From Anaerolineales bacterium (GTDB lineage: Bacteria > Chloroflexota > Anaerolineae > Anaerolineales > Villigracilaceae), in contig CP129480.1 in assembly GCA_030583885.1 (NCBI GenBank), positions 2,046,001 through 2,110,000 of the forward strand: a stretch of DNA of 64,000 nucleotides, read 5' to 3'. The translations under genes and the position numbers were made by a program. Positions 8,119 through 17,544 of the stretch are shown in pieces. Position 1 is the first letter of the stretch. Every line of letters starts with the position of its first letter. The notes under the pieces were generated by a model. That model was given only the letters and a program-made list of their open reading frames with translations, was not told the DNA's origin and made no database searches.

Positions 8119-8976
8119 ATGAAAAAACTATTTCCACTACTCATGGCGGGGCTGTTGTTTTTTGTCGCCTATATTATCCTGCTTCCCGAACCGTCGAGGC
8201 GGGTGGCCGTGGCGACCCGCGACCTGAAGGCGGGACACACGATTCTCCAAGGGGACGTCGAAGTACGCGCAGTTTCGGCGGACATGCTGCCCCCGGACGC
8301 CATTCCGAATGCCGATCTGGTCATCGGGCAGCCGCTGCGCATCGATCGCGGTCAGGGCGACGTGATCCGCGCCTCCCAGTTGGGAACCCTGCTGAACCTC
8401 GAACCCTATGAGCGCGGGGTGTCCCTCTACATTACGGACGCCACAGGAGTAAGCGGCGTATTATCGCCCGGACAGCTCGTTGGCGTTGTGGCATCGATCC
8501 CGCAGGACGACGCGAATAATACGGGCATGTATTCCAAGGCAACCATCGAGGGGCTGCGCGTTCTGTATATTGATCCGCGTTTTTCCGCAAGCATGGAGGC
8601 GAACGTTGTGCCATCCAATGCGACGCCCCAGGCGGGCGGCAATCTGCTGACAGGGGTAAACACGAACGACCGCGCGCGGGAGGGATCGGTTGTCCTGGCG
8701 GTTGACGTCAATATGAAAACCGTGTTTTACGATTTCTCCACAAACGGCGGCATATCCGAGACCCAATCCGTGAATGCCCTGGAACTGCTCTCCGCGCTGA
8801 ACACCATGCCGGGCGCCACCGTGACGTTGTATCTGATGCCGGGCGAGAACGCCGTCCAATTTACCAGTCCAGGGCTTTGGCTTCCCGACCTGGTCAAAAC
8901 GCCGCAACCAACTCCCACCCATTCGCCCACACAGCCGGGCGGCGTGATTTATATCACCGCCACCCCCAGCCCGTAG
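8119..8976 (+). CDS. cpaB: CpaB/RcpC-like Tad pilus assembly protein
   Basis: 285 residues with an N-terminal membrane anchor (LLMAGLLFFVAYIILL). A SAF domain follows (about 27-90; VAVATRDLKAGHTILQGDVEVRAV, split here as VAVATRDLKAGH and TILQGDVEV). The rest is the CpaB core (LSPGQLVGVVAS, EGSVVLAVDV). CpaB acts in the periplasm or wall zone with the secretin or pilus base. The C-terminus carries a Thr/Pro tail (PTPTHSPTQPGG) seen in exported proteins of this genome. It begins the Tad block; CpaE follows 23 bases later. Confidence 0.85.
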   Translation: MKKLFPLLMAGLLFFVAYIILLPEPSRRVAVATRDLKAGHTILQGDVEVRAVSADMLPPDAIPNADLVIGQPLRIDRGQGDVIRASQLGTLLNLEPYERGVSLYITDATGVSGVLSPGQLVGVVASIPQDDANNTGMYSKATIEGLRVLYIDPRFSASMEANVVPSNATPQAGGNLLTGVNTNDRAREGSVVLAVDVNMKTVFYDFSTNGGISETQSVNALELLSALNTMPGATVTLYLMPGENAVQFTSPGLWLPDLVKTPQPTPTHSPTQPGGVIYITATPSP

Positions 8977-8999
8977 GGAACAGAGAAGGAGGTTGAACC

Positions 9000-10325
9000 A
9001 TGACTGGCTGGGGCATTCAACAGCAAGGCAATAGCGTTGGGCAGGATGCGCCTGTCAGCGTCCTGCTTGCGCACCGCGATATGGGACACAGCATGACCTG
9101 GTATCAGGGGCTGCAGGTGGACGCGAGATTCCGCATCACCAACATGGCAACCGACCCGCAGGATTTTCGGGTCAAGCTTGCATCCTCCCCGGAGGTGATC
9201 CTGCTGGACGCCACCATCTTCGATGGACCGCAGCCGCTGGTGGAGGCATTGACTTCCATCGCCGGGTCGGTGTACCTGATCGTTCCTCCATCGGTAAAAG
9301 AGGAGGCGATAACGGATTTCAAATCCATCCCCTCGGTGAAGCACGTATTCGTTGGCGATGTCAACCTGGCAGATTTTCAAAATCGCGCATACGCCGAGGC
9401 AAGCGCTCTTCGGCGATCCGCCCCATCCGTCGCGCCTACAGCGTGGGCGGGCGGACGCAGCGGCGGCAGCGCGATTGGCGGACTGCGTATCATTACCGTC
9501 TGGAGTCGATCCGGCGGGACGGGCAAGACCACCATTGCAGGCGCATTGGCGCAGGCAGTGGCAAGGAAACAATTGAAATCCCTGCTGATCGGACTGGGAA
9601 GCCCGGATGTATTGCCGCTCGTGATGGGGTTGCAGCCCGAACCGAACATCACAAACTGGATCGCGAATCCATCGGATGACGGCTTGCGTGCCAGCCTCCA
9701 ACCGCTTGGCGACTTGCATGTGATTGCTGGCTTTCCCGACATTATCTCCGAGTCTCACGGGGATCGCCCTGCCGAACAAAAAGGTTCCCTGTCCGAATTG
9801 GTCACCTCCGCCGCGTACAGCGGGTATGCCTCGATCGTTCTCGATACCCCGTCTGCCGGGCTTGCGCCTCGCGCCATTTCCGCCGCCAACACCTGGCTGA
9901 TGGTCGCGCGCCCAACAATTGCAGACGCCTGGGCTTCGGTCGAGGCCTTCCGCATGGTCACCCAGCGCTCGGCGGGGCAGCACAGGATCATCCCCGGCAA
10001 TATATTCGTTGTGTTGAACCAGCGTACGAACGGCATGATGACTGCGGATGAATGGCATCGCGCTGCAGACTCCGCCTGCCGAAAAATGGGATTGGCGGTT
10101 GGGTTTCCGCCGGTGGTGGCCACAATCCCATATTCCCCCGAGGTTGGGCTTGCGCAGGACAATGGCCGCCCGGCGCTGGATGCATCCGATGAATTCGCGC
10201 GTCCAATCCACCGCCTGGCGGACATGCTTTTTGGCGGTGCAACGGCGGAGAATGCCATATCCCAGGGAAAGCGCGAATCGGGTCAGGTGCTTCGCCTGGG
10301 ACCGATCAAGATAAGGACAAAATAA
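9000..10325 (+). CDS. cpaE: CpaE/TadZ-like P-loop ATPase of the Tad system
   Basis: 441 residues behind GAAGGAGG. The N-terminal 140 residues resemble the receiver-like domain of TadZ/CpaE (VILLDATIFDG, TSIAGSVYLIVPP). A MinD/ParA-type ATPase domain follows with a deviant Walker A, SRSGGTGKTTIAG (about 168-180). It has the catalytic-region motif SIVLDTPSAGL, where ParA proteins usually have D.p.g. CpaE/TadZ localises the pilus machine at the membrane. It lies between cpaB and cpaF, its usual neighbours, with one base between its stop and cpaF. Confidence 0.85.
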   Translation: MTGWGIQQQGNSVGQDAPVSVLLAHRDMGHSMTWYQGLQVDARFRITNMATDPQDFRVKLASSPEVILLDATIFDGPQPLVEALTSIAGSVYLIVPPSVKEEAITDFKSIPSVKHVFVGDVNLADFQNRAYAEASALRRSAPSVAPTAWAGGRSGGSAIGGLRIITVWSRSGGTGKTTIAGALAQAVARKQLKSLLIGLGSPDVLPLVMGLQPEPNITNWIANPSDDGLRASLQPLGDLHVIAGFPDIISESHGDRPAEQKGSLSELVTSAAYSGYASIVLDTPSAGLAPRAISAANTWLMVARPTIADAWASVEAFRMVTQRSAGQHRIIPGNIFVVLNQRTNGMMTADEWHRAADSACRKMGLAVGFPPVVATIPYSPEVGLAQDNGRPALDASDEFARPIHRLADMLFGGATAENAISQGKRESGQVLRLGPIKIRTK

Positions 10326-10326
10326 C

Positions 10327-11559
10327 ATGAGCGCTGGCTGGAGCACCGCTCTGGAAGAGATTACCGAAGCGGATCGCAAGCGGATTGTGGATGACGTGTC
10401 CGGGCAGTTGGGCGCGATGTCGCTCAGCGAGATGCGGGGCGACCGCGAAAAACTGCTTGCGCGTGTGATGCCGCTGGTCCAAACAACCTTGAACAGGATT
10501 GGCTTGCGGACCATGGATATCGAAGGTATTGCCCGCGAAGTGGTGGCGAGGATCGGCGGTCTCGGGTTTCTCGAGCCGCTCCTGCGGACCGACTCGGGTC
10601 TGTCGGAAATTACCGTTACCCCTAATGGGGAAGTATGGCTCTTGAAGAAAGGCGCCCCACATTTCGAGAAACATCCCATCAAACCGAAGGACACCGAGGT
10701 GTGGCGGGCGGTCGAAACATTGCTTGCGCCGCTGGGAAGGTCTGTCTCCGAAGCCTCGCCCTCGGTCGATGCGAAGATTCCCCGCCAGGAGGGGCTGGCA
10801 GGCGGCGCCCGCGTGAAGATCATTCATCCCGTTGTAGCGCCGGGCTTGGGGTTCCCGTCGATCAATATCCGTCTGTTCGAGCCGAAACCGGTTCCGCCTG
10901 AAAAACTGATCGAATGGAAGGTTGCCCCTGCGCCTGTGATCGATGGTTTGGTCAAGGCGGTTGGGCGGGGGCTGCGCGTGCTTGTGATCGGTGGGACCGC
11001 GTCCGGTAAAACGACGCTGCTCTCAGCCTTGTGTTACGGCATTCCGCGCGATGCGCGTGTTGTGAAAATCGAAGACCCCGAGGAGATCTGGCTGAACCAT
11101 CCGCATGTTGTCACCCTCGAAGCGCGTCCTGCGCAGGTGGGATCGAGCATTGCGCCGTACTCCCTTGCCTCGGCGGTGGACGACGCCATGCGCATGTCCC
11201 CGAAGTGGTTGATCGTGGGGGAGATGCGCAGAGGCGACGCGGTGGCGGCATTGTTTCGCGCCCAGATGTCCGATCATCCGGGACTGTCCACGTTTCACGC
11301 CGAAGGGCCGGAGACTGCGGTCATGCGCCTGAACCTGCTGCTGGCGGCGGATGTCGGTATCCGCGCGGAAGCCGCCAAGGAAATGTTCTGCCAGGCGGTG
11401 GACATGATCGTGCAGGTCGGCTGGCAGAACGGGAAACGCGCCATGATCGGCGTGTGGGAGGTTGAAAAATCGCTCAAGGGCGGGAATGTGCAATTCCGTC
11501 AATTGTACAAAGCGGGCGACGACGTACTTCAGCCGGTTGGAATCGAACGGCGCGTGTAA
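10327..11559 (+). CDS. cpaF: CpaF/TadA-like type II/IV secretion ATPase
   Basis: 410 residues; the cytoplasmic hexameric motor that drives pilus extension or retraction with TadB/TadC. The N-terminal domain contains LGFLEPLLRTDSGLSEITV, typical of CpaF. Walker A is IGGTASGKTTLL (about 222-232), with an Asp box KIEDPEEIW, Walker B WLIVGEMR (about 295-302) and His-box sequence LSTFHAEGPETAVMRL. Length and motif order match the family. It starts one base after the cpaE stop. Confidence 0.92.
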   Translation: MSAGWSTALEEITEADRKRIVDDVSGQLGAMSLSEMRGDREKLLARVMPLVQTTLNRIGLRTMDIEGIAREVVARIGGLGFLEPLLRTDSGLSEITVTPNGEVWLLKKGAPHFEKHPIKPKDTEVWRAVETLLAPLGRSVSEASPSVDAKIPRQEGLAGGARVKIIHPVVAPGLGFPSINIRLFEPKPVPPEKLIEWKVAPAPVIDGLVKAVGRGLRVLVIGGTASGKTTLLSALCYGIPRDARVVKIEDPEEIWLNHPHVVTLEARPAQVGSSIAPYSLASAVDDAMRMSPKWLIVGEMRRGDAVAALFRAQMSDHPGLSTFHAEGPETAVMRLNLLLAADVGIRAEAAKEMFCQAVDMIVQVGWQNGKRAMIGVWEVEKSLKGGNVQFRQLYKAGDDVLQPVGIERRV

Positions 11560-11569
11560 GGGAGAAGTT

Positions 11570-12526
11570 ATGAACAGTCTTACCATTTTTGATTTACCTT
11601 TCAGCATGGCCATGGTGATCCCGTTCCTTGGAGCGGGCGCGGTCGCATGGGCGGGATATGTTTTTGGTCAGGGGATCTCGATAAATTTCAGCCTGCGCTC
11701 CAGGACCCGCCTGGACGGATTTTTGGGCAAGGCGCAAACCAGCAAGGCGGTGCCCATAAATGTTGGCAGCCAGGAGCATAAGATCCGGATCGCCTTTGGC
11801 ACGGTCAATATGGACGCCGCTGGGAACGAGCAATCCTATTTGTTCATGGCGTCGATCGGCGTCGGTATCGCAATGAGCGTCGCCCTGATGCTCATCGGGC
11901 TTCCGTTTGTGACCTCGCTGGTCGGACTGATCGCCGGGCGGGTGTTTGTCAACGGCTGGGTATCCCGCTCCTGGAGCAGGGTTCGCACGGAAATCGAAGG
12001 CGAACTGCCGTCCCTGCTGCTGCGGCTCTCTTCGGTCCTGCAGACCACCCCGAATGTACCTTCCGCCCTGGAGATGGTATCGGAAACCTTGAAGTCGAAC
12101 GGACCGCTTCGGGTCTGGGCGCAGGAGACGGCGGCGCGGATGCACAAGGAGGGATATGGCGTGATCGAGGAAATCCGCGCGGATGCGGCTGGAATTTCCA
12201 TTTCGCTGTCGATTGCGGCGGAACTGATCGGGCGCGTGTGGCAGACGGGCGGGGAGGGGTACATGAAGGCGTTTGAAGCCGCGGCGGAAAACCTGGAGAG
12301 CGTGCTGAATGCCCGCGTGGAAGCGCGCGCAAAGGGCGGGGGAGCCCAGGGAACCGTCAACATCCTGACTGTCATGACCTTCGGCATGATCGGCTTCATG
12401 CTGAATTCGGACGCGCTGGCGCAGGCGTCGTCCTCGCCATTGATCCAGATCGCATACGCGGTCATATCCTTTTTGATCGTGTACGGTCACTCGCAGGTCA
12501 GCGACCTGATCGAGAACGTGGTGTAG
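11570..12526 (+). CDS. tadB: TadB-like inner-membrane platform protein (T2SSF domain)
   Basis: 318 residues from ATG 11570 behind AAGGGAGAAG. Hydrophobic segments occur near the N-terminus and at about 85-125 and 275-310. Between them lies a T2SSF domain with ELPSLLLRLSSVLQ, PSALEMVSETL and GGEGYMKAFEAAAENL. TadB and TadC form the membrane platform on which the CpaF motor acts. The order cpaF-tadB-tadC is canonical for Tad loci. Confidence 0.82.
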   Translation: MNSLTIFDLPFSMAMVIPFLGAGAVAWAGYVFGQGISINFSLRSRTRLDGFLGKAQTSKAVPINVGSQEHKIRIAFGTVNMDAAGNEQSYLFMASIGVGIAMSVALMLIGLPFVTSLVGLIAGRVFVNGWVSRSWSRVRTEIEGELPSLLLRLSSVLQTTPNVPSALEMVSETLKSNGPLRVWAQETAARMHKEGYGVIEEIRADAAGISISLSIAAELIGRVWQTGGEGYMKAFEAAAENLESVLNARVEARAKGGGAQGTVNILTVMTFGMIGFMLNSDALAQASSSPLIQIAYAVISFLIVYGHSQVSDLIENVV

Positions 12527-12537
12527 GAGGCTTTTGA

Positions 12538-13404
12538 ATGGAAACCATGATTGCATTGATCGCGGCGTTCCTGATCTCGCTGATCGGGTATGGATATTTC
12601 AGGCGCGTCGAATTCTCGTTCGGCGGCGGGGCGTCGTCCCGCATGAACCGTTTTGCGACGGCCGATCGCCGCGGTGTCGCGGACCGCCTTGGTGATACGG
12701 TGATGGATCGCTTCGGTCTGACCATCGAAGGCTGGGAATATGAGTTGATGTGGGCGCAGCTCGGTGGATACTACGACGGCAAGACCGTCGGCAGCGTGCT
12801 GGGATCCTCGATCCTGTATTTGTTGGGCGGCATGGCCTACATCCTGATGTTCAACGCATACAGCCTCACCTTCTTTCTCGCGGTCGCCATCGCCGCTTAT
12901 TTTCCCTACATGAAATTGAAGAGCAGGGCGGACGATGTCCGCAAGTCGGTGAAGCGCGGGCTTCCCGAAGCCGCCGCCCTGATTGCGGCGGAAATGAGTG
13001 CGGGCAGCAGCGCGGAGACGGCCATCACCCGTGCCGCGAACCTGCCGGGTCCGCTCGGAAGGCTGATCAAGGATACGGTATCGATCGCGCAACAGTCGGG
13101 ACGCTTGATCTTTTCCCGTGACCTGATCGACGGCGTGCTGGTGGAACATTTTTCCAAATACCGCATAACCCACATCGAAGCGTTCGCCCGTCAGATCGAC
13201 CTGGTGGCGGAGAAGGGTGCTGAAGGACCGAAACAGATGGGCGAGGTTGCGCGCGGACTCGCCCGCGAGTACCGCTCCGAGATCAAGAGCGAGTCGGAAA
13301 AGCTGGGCAATAAATTATTGTTGCCGATGACCCTCTATATCTTCATTCCATTCATGCTTGCGATCTTCATTCCCCTGGGCGCGGCGATCTTTCAAAGTTT
13401 CTAA
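12538..13404 (+). CDS. tadC: TadC-like inner-membrane platform protein (T2SSF domain)
   Basis: 288 residues behind GGAGGC. It has an N-terminal transmembrane helix, two more at about 80-120 and a C-terminal one (MTLYIFIPFMLAIFIPLGAAI). The T2SSF core includes KRGLPEAAALIAAEMSAGSS and EKGAEGPKQMGEVARGL. It is the second platform subunit of the Tad machine, 11 bases after tadB and directly followed by the methyltransferase gene. Confidence 0.82.
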   Translation: METMIALIAAFLISLIGYGYFRRVEFSFGGGASSRMNRFATADRRGVADRLGDTVMDRFGLTIEGWEYELMWAQLGGYYDGKTVGSVLGSSILYLLGGMAYILMFNAYSLTFFLAVAIAAYFPYMKLKSRADDVRKSVKRGLPEAAALIAAEMSAGSSAETAITRAANLPGPLGRLIKDTVSIAQQSGRLIFSRDLIDGVLVEHFSKYRITHIEAFARQIDLVAEKGAEGPKQMGEVARGLAREYRSEIKSESEKLGNKLLLPMTLYIFIPFMLAIFIPLGAAIFQSF

Positions 13405-13406
13405 CG

Positions 13407-13967
13407 ATGGAGATCCTGAATATTTTCGGCGCAGCCGCCTTCGTGTTCCTGTACCTTCTCAGGCTGCAGGATGCCGCCCATGGGGGAGGGATGGTCTCCG
13501 TCCTGCTTGCCACGCAGGCGGGGCTGGCCGCCAGCCTGCTCCTTATTCACCGTCCGGCGGGAAAAACGGGTCCCTGGCATCAACACCTCCAGGCCTGGGT
13601 CTGTGCGTTCATGCCCTTTCTATTGCAGGCTGGAGATGTGCGGTCTGCGCTGTGGATGGTCGTTCCCGGACTTGCCTTGTCGGTCTGGTCGCTGGTCGTG
13701 CTGGGCAGGTCGTTCTCGATCTCCCCGGACGACCGCGGACTGGTGGAAAAAGGACCGTACCGGTATGTGCGCCACCCGATGTACGCGGGCGAGATGCTGT
13801 CCTTCCTTGGGCTGTGCCTGGCGGAGCCCAGCCCGCGAAACCTGTGGGTCACGGGGCTGATCGCCGCGATGATCCTTGCGCGAATCCATGCGGAGGAAGC
13901 TGTTCTTTCCGGGTACGAACCCTACAAGAAAAATGTGCAATGGAGGCTGATCCCTTATGTTTGGTAG
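13407..13967 (+). CDS. Membrane methyltransferase of the ICMT/PEMT family
   Basis: 186 residues with four to five hydrophobic segments and the family signature KGPYRYVRHPMYAGEM (about 115-130). The catalytic tail HAEEAVLSGYEPYKKN, with Glu-Glu, follows near residue 160. Such enzymes use S-adenosylmethionine to methylate lipids or the C-terminal carboxyl of prenylated proteins. The gene starts two bases after tadC and overlaps the next gene, so it is embedded in the Tad operon. Its substrate is unknown; modification of a processed pilin or an envelope lipid is a guess. Such a gene is not a standard Tad component. Confidence 0.8.
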   Translation: MEILNIFGAAAFVFLYLLRLQDAAHGGGMVSVLLATQAGLAASLLLIHRPAGKTGPWHQHLQAWVCAFMPFLLQAGDVRSALWMVVPGLALSVWSLVVLGRSFSISPDDRGLVEKGPYRYVRHPMYAGEMLSFLGLCLAEPSPRNLWVTGLIAAMILARIHAEEAVLSGYEPYKKNVQWRLIPYVW

Positions 13968-14319
13968 TTTGTTTCAACGCACAGGCCTGACCACCAGCGC
14001 AGGCTGGCAGTGTCCCTCCTGCGGCTGCTGGACGACCGATGTGCGGCACGTCTGTCCGGCCTATCTGCAGAAGTGCCCGAAGGAGGTCCTGGTCGTGATC
14101 ATGGGGCATCTGTCCTTTCACGACCGGTCGTTGACGCGGGACGAATCCAGGCGTTTGTTCGACTGGCTGTTCGCTCACAGCGGGATGCGCATCAACTCCA
14201 TGGAGGAGTGCGCGGACTGGCTCGGCTCGCTATCCGCCCCGAAGGCGGTCGAGGAGGGCTTGTTGATCGTGGGCGAAATTTTCTGGCTGATGCAAAGGAG
14301 GCATTTATGCAAAAGTTAA
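13957..14319 (+). CDS. Small protein with a CxxC zinc-ribbon-like start
   Basis: 120 residues overlapping the methyltransferase by 11 bases and the next gene by 13 bases. Near the N-terminus is CPSCGCWTTDVRHVC, a plausible zinc site. The rest is helical and mixed charge (FHDRSLTRDESRRLFDWL), with no transmembrane helix. No family recognised. The overlaps on both sides support it as a translated operon member. Confidence 0.6.
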   Translation: MFGSLFQRTGLTTSAGWQCPSCGCWTTDVRHVCPAYLQKCPKEVLVVIMGHLSFHDRSLTRDESRRLFDWLFAHSGMRINSMEECADWLGSLSAPKAVEEGLLIVGEIFWLMQRRHLCKS

Positions 14320-16523
14320 TAAAGCATTTTTTATCATGGATCGATCCATTCAAGGCGTTTGCCGCCCTTTTGTTGGTGACCGCGTTTCTCGCGCTGTCAA
14401 GCTTGTGGCTCGGGAGGATCGATGCCGATGTCTTGTCCGAATCCCCGTCGCTGCGCTACGTGGTCGGGTCGAGCGCGGATGCCTGTCCGTTCGCGTGCAT
14501 TCGTTGTACGGTATGGGATCCGAATGCCTGGCCCAGGAACTGCGTCGAATACCGATGTCTGGACGAGGATGAATGCGGCGACCCGCCTCCGCCTCCGCCT
14601 CCAAGCCCGCCCACCGCGTCAGCATCGTTGGTGTGCGGGATTTCGGGCGCGTCCGGGTGGTGCATCGACAACGGAAAGATTCGCATTACGGCTTCCGACC
14701 CTGCGGGCGGGGTGGTGACGATCAGCGGCACGAGGACGGTTGGCTCGAGCTCGACGAGTTTCTCATGCGGGAATCCGTGCGATGTGAACATGCTGGTGGG
14801 GGAGGGGACGGTCACCTATCGCGCAACCTCATCCGCATCCGGGTTGTCCAGTTCCAATCAAACGATCGCGTTCAAATTCGACAATGCCAGGCCTGACGTG
14901 GTCCTGAATGCGTCCGGCGACCAGCAGGGCGGCTGGTATCGCAGTGCCGTGATCAGCGTGTCCGCTTCGGACGATGGATCTGGAATTCAATCCATGCTTG
15001 TAACGGATAATGGCTTTGTGCGCACTCCGCCGTTCGCCCTGATGGATGGCACGCACGACATTCTGGCAACCGTGACGGACCGCGCGGGAAACGTTCGCTC
15101 CACGGCGATGACATTCAAGGTGGACTCCATCGGTCCCGAAATTACGACGACCAGCACCGGTCTGCCTGGAGAGAATGGCTGGTGGCTGTCTGACGTGGAG
15201 GTGAACGCGTCTGCCGTTGACGCGCTTTCCGGGCTTGCTTCACTCGAAATATCGCGAAACAGCGGGGTGACCTGGCAATCCTTCCCTCAAACTTTTACGG
15301 ACGGCGAGCATTCCCTTCTGATTCGCGCCCGGGATGCAGCGGGAAACCAGACCATTCAATCGCGCGCGATCTCGGTTGATACGATCAAACCCACGCTGTC
15401 GTTCTCGACGAATGGCGATAAAGGCTTGGGCAATTGGTACGTCTCGCCCGTGACCATCGACCTTTCGGCGTCCGATTCGGGATCCGGGGTGGAGCGCGTG
15501 GAATACCGAATGAGCGGGTCGGGATGGATCTCGGGCTCGTCCATTCCCGCGCTCGATGACGGCGTGTACAACCTGGAATTTCGGGCTGTGGACGCTGCGG
15601 GGAATGAGTTCACAATTCCATCCTCATTGCGTGTAGACACAATAGGCCCCGTGATCGACATCACATCTCCATCCAGCGGCGCCGTGGTCGATAAGACTGT
15701 ATGGGTACACGGCACGTCCTTCGATGAAACATCAGGCGTGGATGTTTTGGAGATCAGCATGAATGGGGGCGGCAGCTGGCAGAAGGTTTTGCTGGCGTCA
15801 AAACTCGCGTCGCTTTCCACATTCCCGATGTCCTACGCATCGACCTGGGCATACCATTTTGAAACATCCGATCTTCCAAACGGGGAATACGACGTATGGG
15901 TTCGCGCCACGGACAAAGCCGGGAATGTCATGCCGCCGCTATCGGTCAAACTCCTGGTAAACAACCAGGGACCGCTGGTCGAGTTGACCGATGCCTGGCA
16001 ATTTACGGAGGCGGGGCAATTGAATGTCCAGCCGAATTATTACCAGGTGTCAACCGTTTCCATCTCCATCCATGACCGGCAGGGAAACATACTTTGGAGT
16101 TACACAGGCGCGCCGTTGCAGGTCGTTTCCTGGAACGGGAAGGTGAACGGGGAATTGATGCCGCACGGCGACTACCCGGTGGTCGTCCTCGCATGCGATG
16201 TTCACGGGGTTTGCTCGAACGCCAAAGGCGTCGTCACCATTCCCTTCTTCCAATACGCGCAGTCCGAACCAAAGGAACCAACGCCTGTCCCACTCATGGA
16301 AGCGCCGCCTGCCGCCGCAATTGCAATCCCGCTTCCGGAGGAACCCAAACGAAATTTTGATGCCATGGCGTCTTCCGGTGCAGCGCGTTCATCCGTTGTG
16401 CTGGCGATTGCGGGGATTTTCCTGTTCGTGTTCGCCTCGCAGTCGCTCGGGGATCCAAGACCATCCGCCGCCAGGTCCCTGGCCCGCGCCTTGCGAAAAA
16501 ATATCATGTCCCACAAGGAGTAA
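14307..16523 (+). CDS. Membrane-anchored multi-Ig-like surface protein
   Basis: 738 residues from ATG 14307 behind AAGGAGG. It has an N-terminal signal/anchor and a Cys-rich segment (ACPFACIRC, CRLDEDEC-like CLDEDECGD). A poly-Pro linker (about 95-105) leads into repeated Ig-like beta domains of about 100 residues with signatures such as GSGVERVEYRMSGSGW, GNWYVSPVTIDLSASD and FRAVDAAGNE, resembling OmpL47/Ig-like repeats. A Pro-rich stretch and a C-terminal transmembrane helix (SSVVLAIAGIFLFVFAS) with a basic tail close the protein. It may be an adhesin or a stalk displayed with the Tad pilus. It lies inside the Tad run in the same orientation. Confidence 0.75.
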   Translation: MQKLIKHFLSWIDPFKAFAALLLVTAFLALSSLWLGRIDADVLSESPSLRYVVGSSADACPFACIRCTVWDPNAWPRNCVEYRCLDEDECGDPPPPPPPSPPTASASLVCGISGASGWCIDNGKIRITASDPAGGVVTISGTRTVGSSSTSFSCGNPCDVNMLVGEGTVTYRATSSASGLSSSNQTIAFKFDNARPDVVLNASGDQQGGWYRSAVISVSASDDGSGIQSMLVTDNGFVRTPPFALMDGTHDILATVTDRAGNVRSTAMTFKVDSIGPEITTTSTGLPGENGWWLSDVEVNASAVDALSGLASLEISRNSGVTWQSFPQTFTDGEHSLLIRARDAAGNQTIQSRAISVDTIKPTLSFSTNGDKGLGNWYVSPVTIDLSASDSGSGVERVEYRMSGSGWISGSSIPALDDGVYNLEFRAVDAAGNEFTIPSSLRVDTIGPVIDITSPSSGAVVDKTVWVHGTSFDETSGVDVLEISMNGGGSWQKVLLASKLASLSTFPMSYASTWAYHFETSDLPNGEYDVWVRATDKAGNVMPPLSVKLLVNNQGPLVELTDAWQFTEAGQLNVQPNYYQVSTVSISIHDRQGNILWSYTGAPLQVVSWNGKVNGELMPHGDYPVVVLACDVHGVCSNAKGVVTIPFFQYAQSEPKEPTPVPLMEAPPAAAIAIPLPEEPKRNFDAMASSGAARSSVVLAIAGIFLFVFASQSLGDPRPSAARSLARALRKNIMSHKE

Positions 16524-16526
16524 ACC

Positions 16527-17096
16527 ATGTCCCTTGAAATTCTGGTCGTTGCCATGTTGATCGTCTTTTCCCTGATCCTGACGGTGTATAACCACCGCCA
16601 GGCGGAATCCATGCGCGGGATCGAGCGCGTGGCGCAGGACTACTATGCCATGCAAATGCGCAGCGCCCGCCGCGGGTATGCAGGCGCGCTTGACGCTCTC
16701 GATCCCATGGAGTGGGTGTCCGATCAACTGTCCGCGGGGCTGCCCAAGCCTGTGCAGGTCGTGGAGGTGATCCGATCCGTTGTTGAAATCGATGCGGTCG
16801 ATCTGCGCACGAATGACAATCGCCGCGTGGTGGTCAGCATCCGTCCGAAATCGGACATTGTGTTGTATGACCGCCGAACCAGGTCATACAAAAAGAAGAG
16901 CGCTGCGGATCGTATTGCAAATTTTGCGAACCGTCCCTTGTTGACCAAAAGCCGCTGGGGGTGGGGTGTGAAAACGGTCGAGAAGTCCATGTCGCAGGCG
17001 GACGAATTCTTTGACCTCGAAGCGGACGCGGTTGGCAAAAAGTTTGGCGTGAACTGGGATAACCCGACGAGGTTGTATTTCCATGTCGTGGAATAG
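16527..17096 (+). CDS. Single-pass membrane protein of the Tad run
   Basis: 189 residues behind AAGGAG. An N-terminal transmembrane helix (ILVVAMLIVFSLILTVY) is followed by a cytosolic or extracytoplasmic domain with HRQAESMRGIERVAQDYYAM and a strand-rich middle (VVEIDAVDLRTNDNRRVVVSI). A basic segment (RTRSYKKKSAADRIA) comes next. No known family. It overlaps the prepilin peptidase gene by 14 bases. Confidence 0.6.
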   Translation: MSLEILVVAMLIVFSLILTVYNHRQAESMRGIERVAQDYYAMQMRSARRGYAGALDALDPMEWVSDQLSAGLPKPVQVVEVIRSVVEIDAVDLRTNDNRRVVVSIRPKSDIVLYDRRTRSYKKKSAADRIANFANRPLLTKSRWGWGVKTVEKSMSQADEFFDLEADAVGKKFGVNWDNPTRLYFHVVE

Positions 17097-17544
17097 CGAA
17101 CTTGCCGGGCAGATGGCGGTCATGGCGGCGCTGGCATTGACCGGCTGGCAGGATTTCCTGCGCCGCGAGGCATCCAATGCCGTGACCGTCCCGTTCTTTT
17201 TTGTCGGCGTTGGAATGGGCATCTACAGATTCCATGATGACCCTTCGATGTGGTACGTGTTTGCCGCGCAGATCATCATCACCATTTGCGCCATGCTCGG
17301 CTGGATGGGCGGCGCGGACTGGAAGATGCAATGCGGGTTGTTCGGATTGTGGCCTGTCATGGGCGTCGTGTCTGTGATCGTCGAGGGGGTCTGGGGGCTT
17401 GGGGTTTGGGTCAAACACGGTCCGCGCGCGGACTTTCCAAAATTGTCGGTTATGGCGGCGGCTGTCATCTTGACATTTTTTCTGCAACTTTATATAATGT
17501 TCATCGTGCAATTTCTCCCTGGGAGAATTGCGCCTTTTTTTTAA
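17083..17544 (+). CDS. tadV: TadV/CpaA-like prepilin peptidase (A24 family)
   Basis: 153 residues, all membrane segments, the usual size of a Tad peptidase without the PilD methylase domain. Two aspartates occupy the A24 catalytic positions: D24 in WQDFLRREASN (compare D.R...IPN) and D79 in GGADWK (compare GxGDxK). It would cleave the leader of the Flp-like pilin and pseudopilins encoded directly downstream. The frame ends in PFF-stop inside the T-run of a terminator hairpin, so the last residues are encoded by the terminator. Confidence 0.82.
   Translation: MSWNSELAGQMAVMAALALTGWQDFLRREASNAVTVPFFFVGVGMGIYRFHDDPSMWYVFAAQIIITICAMLGWMGGADWKMQCGLFGLWPVMGVVSVIVEGVWGLGVWVKHGPRADFPKLSVMAAAVILTFFLQLYIMFIVQFLPGRIAPFF

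Noticed and set aside
8949..10823. A 624-codon open frame on the minus strand
   Set aside because: Antisense to cpaE and cpaF, which are clear genes; composition and lack of motifs mark it as a shadow.
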